Part shown: one piece after another, positions 1-4,940 of the stretch | Numbering within the stretch: the first letter of the stretch is position 1 | How the letters are laid out: each line of letters opens with the position of its first letter | DNA from: Chloracidobacterium sp. UBA7659 | GTDB taxonomy: Bacteria > Acidobacteriota > Blastocatellia > Pyrinomonadales > Pyrinomonadaceae | Direction: 5' to 3' | DNA: 7,418 nucleotides | Assembly (NCBI GenBank): GCA_002483395.1 | Contig: DLHV01000241.1 | Span: 156 to 7,573 of the forward strand | Position numbers and translations under genes: made by a program | Notes under the pieces: generated by a model | What the model was told of the DNA's origin: nothing | Seen by the model: only the letters and a program-made list of their open reading frames with translations | Database searches by the model: none

Positions 1-1444
1 GGGCGAGGAGCTCGACGCCTCCTACTTCGGTAAGGTAACTGGCCTGGCTATCGTTATCTGAGTCAAAGGCATAAAAGATATCGGGAGTTTGCCCGTCGCT
101 GCTTGCCGTAAAACCGATCTCCTCGCCGTCGTAGGAGATGGTCGCTACCAGGATTTCGTCCGGATCGAGCACTATGTCGTCAAACCCGACGGTAAAGCCG
201 GGAGCAGAATAAACAAAATCGAAGTCGCTCTTATCGTCGAGATATTTGCCTGAGAACACGATTGTAAAATCGCCGTCGGTGTCGTCGAACGGCACAGTGT
301 AATTAGGAACGTTCAGCCCAAGCCCGCCGTTCAGCACCGTGGCTCTGCTGCCCGGAATTTCGCGATAGTAGCGGTTGGACCTTGGGTCGTAACCGATACG
401 CCGCCGGGCTTCGTCGATCACGAGCATGTCGCCTTCATCGGTCAGGAAAAACTCGGCATGTTCGCCGTCGTCATCGGGAGAAAAGAATGCATGGCGGAAA
501 ACCGATGCCGGATAAGTTGACGTTCCGGACCAAAGTGTTTCACCACAACCCGCGGTTGCTGCAAAATCCTTTTCGAAAGATGAACCGAAACATAAGCCGT
601 CCCGCGAGGATGTTGCTGTTATATCAAGCGTTTGCGTGCTTTTCCTGCCAACGTAATCGTATTTGCCATCTTTCTTTGAAGCGTAGAACCATTCTTCCGC
701 CGGCGTTTTGTTAACGAACAAATAACGGGTCATGCCGGGAAAATTATTGTCGTAGACGTGTATCTTATACTGTTTGCCGGTGTCCTCGACCTTGAACGGA
801 GCGACGGCGTGTCCGTCCGAGATACGCCCGTTGCTCGTGTCATATTTTCTCAAGCCGAGCAGATATGTATCATCGCGATTCTTCATCCACTCAACCAACT
901 TCCGGACAATCGTAAGGGGCCCTTCAGCAGCGGTTTTTTCCGTGCGTTCCTTGATCTCAGGCAAAACCTGCGTGATCCAATAATAAGAGATATAGTTTTG
1001 GATCGTTTGATCGAATTTCAGGTCGAATATGGACTTTGCAGCCGGTTGAAATTGAGACAGACCCCTTTTGCCTTTAAACGCCAGGCCCGAGTTAAATCGA
1101 AAACATGTGACGGCTATTCCCTCGCAATGCCCGATCTCCATCTGCTTCAGCCGTTCCTCGATCCATTTCCGAGTGCTCGCATGCGGCACGCAGTTTTTCG
1201 CGTTCGACCCGGACTTGCAAATCGCCTTGATGCCGAACATGCGAATAAGATCGTCCGACGCGATGTCATCTTTCCAGGTATTGTAGTTGTTTGTGTAATT
1301 TTTGAACGAAAAGCCGTTTTTTGCGGGATCGAAATCGAGCGCGCCTAGCACAGTTGCCTGCCCCGCCACCTTTGCCAACGGTGAACAGAACACGACCCCC
1401 AACAAAACAACGACTAATTTTTTGCAGTTTTTTTTCACGCTCAT
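1..1444 (-). CDS. Secreted protein with divergent papain-like cysteine peptidase signature (C-terminus beyond window)
   Basis: The minus-strand frame stays open from an ATG at 1444 to the window edge, giving 481 residues without a stop. The start follows an in-frame TAA nine bases upstream; a GTG two codons later is the alternative. No good Shine-Dalgarno is visible. Residues 1-29 form a signal peptide (basic MSVKKNCKK, then a Val/Leu core, likely cleaved near VAG-Q). There is no lipobox, because Phe precedes Cys20. Seen directly: Cys107 in GHCEGIAVT, His212 in DGHAVAPF and Asp232 in VYDNNFPG, followed by a WFY strand. This order and these contexts fit a papain-fold Cys-His-Asp/Asn peptidase, and I infer an exported cysteine peptidase or peptidase-like protein. 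From about residue 320 the chain is Asp-rich (SPDDDGEH, FDDTDGDF, DSDNDS), perhaps metal-binding or a substrate-binding beta domain. It follows the C1 protease gene by 103 bases on the same strand. An A8 run lies in codons 3-6. The gene is certain; the peptidase role is less sure. Confidence 0.8.
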   Translation of the reverse strand, partial: MSVKKNCKKLVVVLLGVVFCSPLAKVAGQATVLGALDFDPAKNGFSFKNYTNNYNTWKDDIASDDLIRMFGIKAICKSGSNAKNCVPHASTRKWIEERLKQMEIGHCEGIAVTCFRFNSGLAFKGKRGLSQFQPAAKSIFDLKFDQTIQNYISYYWITQVLPEIKERTEKTAAEGPLTIVRKLVEWMKNRDDTYLLGLRKYDTSNGRISDGHAVAPFKVEDTGKQYKIHVYDNNFPGMTRYLFVNKTPAEEWFYASKKDGKYDYVGRKSTQTLDITATSSRDGLCFGSSFEKDFAATAGCGETLWSGTSTYPASVFRHAFFSPDDDGEHAEFFLTDEGDMLVIDEARRRIGYDPRSNRYYREIPGSRATVLNGGLGLNVPNYTVPFDDTDGDFTIVFSGKYLDDKSDFDFVYSAPGFTVGFDDIVLDPDEILVATISYDGEEIGFTASSDGQTPDIFYAFDSDNDSQASYLTEVGGVELLA

Positions 1445-1461
1445 TATCCGGTATTATCCGG
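1442..1461 (-). repeat. 10-bp tandem repeat overlapping a start codon
   Basis: On the minus strand, CCGGATAATA is followed directly by CCGGATAATG. The second copy ends in the ATG start of the secreted protein gene. The copies differ only in the last base. The repeat occupies the place where a ribosome binding site would be expected, and no GGAG-like site is present. It may be chance, or a small control element. Confidence 0.4.
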
Positions 1462-1547
1462 AGCGATCTCAGTTGTCGCTACCTGATGATGTTTGAATCT
1501 TTGATCCGGGAATTGTATCCTTTAGTCGCCGCCGAACCGAAAATCGC

Positions 1548-2783
1548 TTAATTCGTTTCCTGCCGTGGCAGCTTCGACAACCGCTCTTCTTCCTTCGGAT
1601 CGGCCATGATCCAGGCGGCCCATTTGCCGATGTTATTGCTGTTGAATTTTACCCAGCCGAAGCCGCCTTCACCCCAGCCCTCGCCGTACGAATTCTTGAT
1701 TAGCCATGCCTTGCGCTCGTCGTCCCAACCGGCGATCAGGATCATGTGATAAGGCCCGTCGTCCAGCTGTTCCTCGTTGAACGTTCCGCCGCCGTAAAGG
1801 CGAACGCAGTTATCAAGGTTTAGGGTCGCGACAACCGGCCCGTACATGACGATAGCACGTTTCATCTCCGGTACGGACGGCACATTTTGTGGCTCGGCGC
1901 TGACAAAATCCCAAGTCAGTGCCCTGACCGACTGCTCCTTGCTGCATGTCCAGGTCAGAAAATCCGCGGGTTCGTATCGCGTCCCGCCACCCAGAGGCAG
2001 GCCTTCGTCCACCATGAAGGAAAAAGCCGAGCCGTGCCAGTTTAATTTACAAAATTCGTCCGGCATTTTCGGCTGCATACAGCTCACCAGCTGCCGGACG
2101 CTTGGACGAAGTTCGCCGTCAGCCTGTAACGTTCTCTCCGACCGCATTGCGTCCAGCCGACGGCTGATCTGCATTGCATCGACCGACGAAAACGCCCAGC
2201 AGGTATTGCAAGCGCCTTGATCGCTGACGGGACCAAGATCGAGGCCGCGCTTGCGCCAGTCGAATTTAGGCAAACCTTCCGCTCCCAGACCGCGGGACTG
2301 ATACAGAAGCTTTGCCTTTTCCTTTTCGTCTTCACCGGCGTCCGGGTGACGCCGAAGCCATTCCTGCCATTGCTGCTCGCCTCGCTGATCGATCTGCTTC
2401 AACTTCGCCTCGGCTTTAAGCCGGATCTGTTTCGAACGCTCCGTTTCCCCAAGCGGCACCGGCCGCCCGTATGTCGTCTTGATAAAACGGATGTCGTCAA
2501 CACCGTATTTATCCAGCGGGCTTTTCAAAAACGGAAAGACGGATTTCAGAGGGTCGTACCACTTCTTTCTGCCGTACGCTCCTTTATCCCCGCGGCTCTT
2601 TTCGAGAATGCGAAAACTATACGTCCGCTCACCCGTCTTTCGCTGCTCACGACAAAGCTTTTCCTGCCCTGCCTGAAAAGCATCCACCGGTCCCGCCTCT
2701 ACAGCCTGACCATTGACGGACGTTGCTCCGAACGACACGGCCAGGAAAAAAATAGACGCAACTGATCGCAACGAAAAATTCAT
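1548..2783 (-). CDS. Secreted papain-family (C1) cysteine protease, paralogue 1
   Basis: This is a 411-residue exported cysteine endopeptidase of the papain family. Residues 1-25 are a signal peptide (MNFSLR, then a hydrophobic core, likely cleaved near VNG-QA). Residues 26 to about 172 form a Lys/Glu-rich pro-region without a clear classical I29 (ERFNIN) pattern. The mature domain begins near FDWRKRG at 174-180, as papain-type enzymes do. Seen in sequence: oxyanion Gln189 in SDQGAC, nucleophile Cys195 in NTCWAFSS, His346 in PYHMILIAGWDD and Asn364 in IKNSYGEGWGEGGFGW. The catalytic set is complete. Start choice: a GTG at 2846 would add 21 residues ahead of the signal peptide; I prefer the ATG at 2783 for its clean signal, although neither start has a strong ribosome binding site. 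The tail NNIGKWAAW...DPKEEERL is shared with the upstream paralogue, which ends 87 bases away. The enzyme probably acts in the periplasm or outside the cell; its substrate is unknown. Confidence 0.9.
   Translation of the reverse strand: MNFSLRSVASIFFLAVSFGATSVNGQAVEAGPVDAFQAGQEKLCREQRKTGERTYSFRILEKSRGDKGAYGRKKWYDPLKSVFPFLKSPLDKYGVDDIRFIKTTYGRPVPLGETERSKQIRLKAEAKLKQIDQRGEQQWQEWLRRHPDAGEDEKEKAKLLYQSRGLGAEGLPKFDWRKRGLDLGPVSDQGACNTCWAFSSVDAMQISRRLDAMRSERTLQADGELRPSVRQLVSCMQPKMPDEFCKLNWHGSAFSFMVDEGLPLGGGTRYEPADFLTWTCSKEQSVRALTWDFVSAEPQNVPSVPEMKRAIVMYGPVVATLNLDNCVRLYGGGTFNEEQLDDGPYHMILIAGWDDERKAWLIKNSYGEGWGEGGFGWVKFNSNNIGKWAAWIMADPKEEERLSKLPRQETN
2159..2188 (-). repeat. 30-bp block identical to 3539-3568 (protease paralogue, active-site helix)
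   Basis: These 30 bases match 3539-3568 exactly. They encode the SVDAMQISR segment just after the catalytic CWAF. The flanking sequence is far more diverged between the two genes. This is the remnant of tandem duplication, possibly kept identical by gene conversion. Confidence 0.85.
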
Positions 2784-2870
2784 ATTGCTAAGGAGCCCAG
2801 CAAGCATCGTGGTCAAAAGATTGACGCAGTTTCTAAAAGATAACACTTTGCATAATTCTCTAAATGCAAT

Positions 2871-4190
2871 TTACTTTTTCAGGCGACGACGAGGATTGCC
2901 AATTCGCTCTTCCTCAACTGGATCGGGCACGACGTATGTTGCCCATTGCCCGATATTATTGCTTCCGTATTTTATCCAGCCAAAACCATTGTCGCCCCAA
3001 TTAGGGCCATAGGAATTCTTTACGAACCATGCACCTCCATCTTTTTTATCATCCCAACCGATAATTAACACCACATGGGTTCCGTTACGAAATCCTTCGG
3101 CGCCGAGAGCACGATCACCGTTATTAAATTCCTCCTCATTGAAGGTTCCACTGGGGACAAAAGGTTCTCCGAGAAGCTCGTAATCTCCACCATATTGATA
3201 AAAACAATCCTCAAACAAGATGAGTGAAGCCACAGGGCCATAAGTTACCAGAGCACGCTTGATATCTTCGGGCGACGCCACTTTGTATGGAGTCGGGCTG
3301 ACATAATTCCACGTGGCTGCTTTTACGCGGGTTTTGGAATCGCATTTCTTCGGGAGATCTTTTTCGTTTGATTTAAGCAGCGGCAAACCATAGTCAACCA
3401 AATAGGTGAAAGCCGCACCGGGCCAGTTTATTCTGCAATATTCCTTCGGGTCCGGCACCATGCAATTAACGAGTTCATCAGCGCCGGCACGGTAGTTTCC
3501 ATCCACAGTCGGTTTCTGCCGCCGTTTTGCGGAAAGCTGACGGCTGATCTGCATTGCATCGACCGACGCAAAGGCCCAGCAGTTATCACAAAGATTTGCC
3601 TGCTGTCCCACTTCGCCTACATTTAAACCAAGATCATCCGGCAAGGTAAACTTAGATAATTTACTTGCTCCCAATCCGCGAAGTCGAATTTGTTGCTCCT
3701 TCATATCTTGCCCTTCGATTTCGGCACTCGGATTTTGTGTTTTCCAAACGGTCCAGTCCTTTTCGGCTTGAGATTCTTCCTCAATGAGCGGCTGTTCGAT
3801 ATCTGAAAATATTTGCCTGAGCCGCACCGTCATCCCGACAGGAAGCGGGCGATTTTCTCCAAACTCGCCTTTGGCATAACTGCTGATGTCGGCACTCGAA
3901 TACTGCGGATCAGCGATTTCCGACCCAGATTGACCGCCTTTGCCTATCCCCAGGACATTCAATATCGGGCTATACCAATGCCGTTCAGGCGGCGCATAAG
4001 CCGGCCGCAACCACGGTCGAGGATCTCGAAGTTTGTACGTTCTTGCAACCTTAGGCGTACGCTCACCGCACGGCTTTTCCAAGTTCGGCCGTTCTTGATT
4101 TGCCGGAACCGGATTTGTTTGCGATCTAACAGTTGTTGGTACGAGAATCGCGACCAGAATAAACGTCGTAACTAAATGCCTTAGACTCAT
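2871..4190 (-). CDS. Secreted papain-family (C1) cysteine protease, paralogue 2
   Basis: This is a 439-residue exported papain-family protease, tandem paralogue of the next gene downstream. The start at 4190 is chosen because GGAG lies five bases upstream and the product then opens with a signal peptide (MSLRHLVTTFILVAILVPTT, cleaved near VRS-Q). Starts at 4217 and 4250 would add a tail ahead of the signal. Residues 24 to about 180 are a pro-region sharing landmarks with the paralogue: C-x-E...ARTYKLR, WYSP, PLPVGMTVRLRQI, W..W, RGLGASKLSKF. Nucleophile Cys204 sits in DNCWAFASVDAM, His372 in GTHVVLIIGWDD and Asn392 in FVKNSYGPNWGDNGFGW. Oddities: Gln197 is seven residues before Cys204 instead of the usual six, owing to a one-residue insertion (QANLC against QGAC). 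The DWR start of the mature chain is lost. The loop before His372 is longer than in the paralogue (residues about 336-370). The enzyme is probably active but of altered specificity. It lies downstream of the repeat element. Confidence 0.9.
   Translation of the reverse strand: MSLRHLVTTFILVAILVPTTVRSQTNPVPANQERPNLEKPCGERTPKVARTYKLRDPRPWLRPAYAPPERHWYSPILNVLGIGKGGQSGSEIADPQYSSADISSYAKGEFGENRPLPVGMTVRLRQIFSDIEQPLIEEESQAEKDWTVWKTQNPSAEIEGQDMKEQQIRLRGLGASKLSKFTLPDDLGLNVGEVGQQANLCDNCWAFASVDAMQISRQLSAKRRQKPTVDGNYRAGADELVNCMVPDPKEYCRINWPGAAFTYLVDYGLPLLKSNEKDLPKKCDSKTRVKAATWNYVSPTPYKVASPEDIKRALVTYGPVASLILFEDCFYQYGGDYELLGEPFVPSGTFNEEEFNNGDRALGAEGFRNGTHVVLIIGWDDKKDGGAWFVKNSYGPNWGDNGFGWIKYGSNNIGQWATYVVPDPVEEERIGNPRRRLKK
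3539..3568 (-). repeat. 30-bp block identical to 2159-2188 (second copy)
   Basis: This is the counterpart of the block in the other protease gene, exactly 1380 bases away. Third-codon positions are identical across about nine codons (SVDAMQISR), unlike the sequence on either side. Confidence 0.85.
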
Positions 4191-4195
4191 AAAAA

Positions 4196-4199
4196 CTCC
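4196..4199 (-). promoter_or_regulatory. Shine-Dalgarno site of protease paralogue 2
   Basis: The coding strand reads CGGAGTTTTTATG, placing GGAG five bases before the ATG at 4190. This decides the start in favour of the signal-peptide methionine over the in-frame starts at 4217 and 4250. Confidence 0.65.
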
Positions 4200-4273
4200 G
4201 CAAGATTTGTTTCTCATTGTATAGTCACCAAAAAGTCCAGGGCGATACATAATTTACGTCAGGGCAAGAAAAT

Positions 4274-4440
4274 TTAAACCCGGATTACGCATTAGAGGAA
4301 TTAAACTCGAAATGCTTGAAAAATTGCACAAGCCCGCGCGTAAGCAAGGGCGTAACACACAACGTTGAAAGTATCGCCCTTGCTCACGCGCGGGCTTGTG
4401 CACCGGAGTACTACGTTTCTAATGCGTAATCCGGGTTAAA
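4274..4440. mobile_element. Small non-coding palindromic element (MITE-like or REP/BIME-like) with possible TTAAA target duplication
   Basis: The stretch between the BON gene and protease paralogue 2 (4191-4527) contains no gene; most of it is this element. The outer ends are perfect inverted repeats: CCCGGATTACGCATTAG at 4279-4295 against its complement at 4419-4435, extendable to 19 bp. TTAAA flanks both ends directly (4274-4278 and 4436-4440), which would fit a 5-bp target duplication. Inside is a 28-bp inverted repeat with one mismatch (4325-4352 and 4375-4402) around a 22-base loop. Each inner arm holds GCCC...GTGA...GGGC, itself an imperfect small palindrome as in REP sequences. No transposase is encoded, so any movement would need a helper in trans. 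As RNA it would fold into a long hairpin and could attenuate transcription or stabilise ends between the neighbouring genes. The remaining flanks (4191-4273 and 4441-4527) show no convincing promoter or terminator to me. Confidence 0.65.
4325..4402. repeat. Inner 28-bp inverted repeat (hairpin)
   Basis: The arms at 4325-4352 and 4375-4402 are complementary over 27 of 28 positions. The single mismatch lies in the TAAGC/TGAGC part of the arms. The arms are GC-rich (CCCGCGCG) and the loop of 22 bases has AACGTT near its centre. No T-run follows directly on either strand, so it is not a standard intrinsic terminator, although the stem would be very stable. Confidence 0.85.
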
Positions 4441-4527
4441 TGCAGGGATCGCTGAGGCCGCTAAGTAAAATACGAGACTTTGCGTCCGCGGTGAACCTTC
4501 CGCAAATTCAAAAATTAACTAACGGAG

Positions 4528-4926
4528 CTAATCGCCCTTCCCCCGAATATTGCAGGGTTCCGACTCAGGGATACAAATACTGCCACAGGGCTTTGTTCCC
4601 GGACCGCAACCGCCGCCAACACCGATTGTCAGATTGTTCATTACCTTTTTCACGCAACTTGCCTTCTTCGCCATCTTCTCGATATCCTGTTTCACTTTCT
4701 TTGCCGTTGCCCAGCCTTCGAGCGTAACCTCGCCGTCTTTAATTCTGACGTTAATATGGCTCATTTGGCTTTTGTACTTTGCCTGTATCTTGGCGTAGAT
4801 TGCATCAACTATTGCCGTATCAGTTGTTTTGGAACAATCCGTTTTTTGGGCGTAAGTTCCAAAATTAAACGCAAGCATCAGAGAAAATGCCAGCAGAGCC
4901 ATTTTTAGCATTGATTTGTTCGTCAT
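4528..4926 (-). CDS. Secreted BON-domain protein with Cys-rich C-terminal tail
   Basis: This 132-residue exported protein has a signal peptide at residues 1-26 (MTNKSMLKMALLAFSL..., cleaved near TYA-Q). It carries one BON domain at about 36-101: DTAIVDAIYAKIQAK, then the typical V.LEGWA turn (DGEVTLEGWATAKKVKQDIEKMAKK) and VKKVMNNLTI. BON domains are known from OsmY-type and secretin-associated proteins, and are thought to bind membranes or partner proteins. A glycine linker (GVGGG) leads to a tail with Cys107, 114, 118 and 125 in the pattern C-x6-C-x3-C-x6-C (core KPCGSICIP). With Cys31 and Cys91 the mature chain has six cysteines, so disulfides are likely after export. The start at 4926 is preceded by AGGAGAA with good spacing. 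A longer frame from 5019 overlaps the kinase and would bury the signal peptide, so I reject it. The gene is probably co-transcribed with the kinase. Its exact role is unknown. Confidence 0.88.
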   Translation of the reverse strand: MTNKSMLKMALLAFSLMLAFNFGTYAQKTDCSKTTDTAIVDAIYAKIQAKYKSQMSHINVRIKDGEVTLEGWATAKKVKQDIEKMAKKASCVKKVMNNLTIGVGGGCGPGTKPCGSICIPESEPCNIRGKGD

Positions 4927-4940
4927 TGATTCTTCTCCTA
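4927..4940 (-). promoter_or_regulatory. Ribosome binding site overlapping the kinase stop codon
   Basis: The coding strand reads TAGGAGAAGAATCA before the BON gene ATG. The kinase stop is the TAG at 4940-4938, and its last G is the first G of GGAG (4938-4935), which lies eight bases before the start. This arrangement favours translational coupling of the BON gene to the kinase. Confidence 0.75.

Noticed and set aside
758..1348. 196-codon plus-strand open frame
   Set aside because: It lies wholly antisense to the secreted protein gene at 1-1444, which has a signal peptide and peptidase-like motifs. The plus-strand product has no recognisable domain and no good ribosome binding site.
2217..2765. 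182-codon plus-strand open frame
   Set aside because: It is antisense to protease paralogue 1, whose catalytic motifs are unmistakable. The product is Arg/Leu-rich and looks like a shadow frame.
2848..2869. Short dyad TTGCAT ... ATGCAA just after the stop of protease paralogue 2
   Set aside because: Six-bp AT-rich arms with a 10-base spacer and no T-run are too weak for a terminator, and nothing supports an operator. It may be chance.
4191..4273. Promoter for the protease genes (TATACA-like and TTGCCC-like hexamers on the minus strand)
   Set aside because: The hexamers are not at a proper distance from each other and I cannot support a specific promoter by eye.
4274..4440. Integron attC site
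   Set aside because: The right end reads GTTAAAT, which fits the attC core, but the left end lacks the matching AAC in place, the outer repeats are perfect rather than imperfect, and no integrase or further sites are present.
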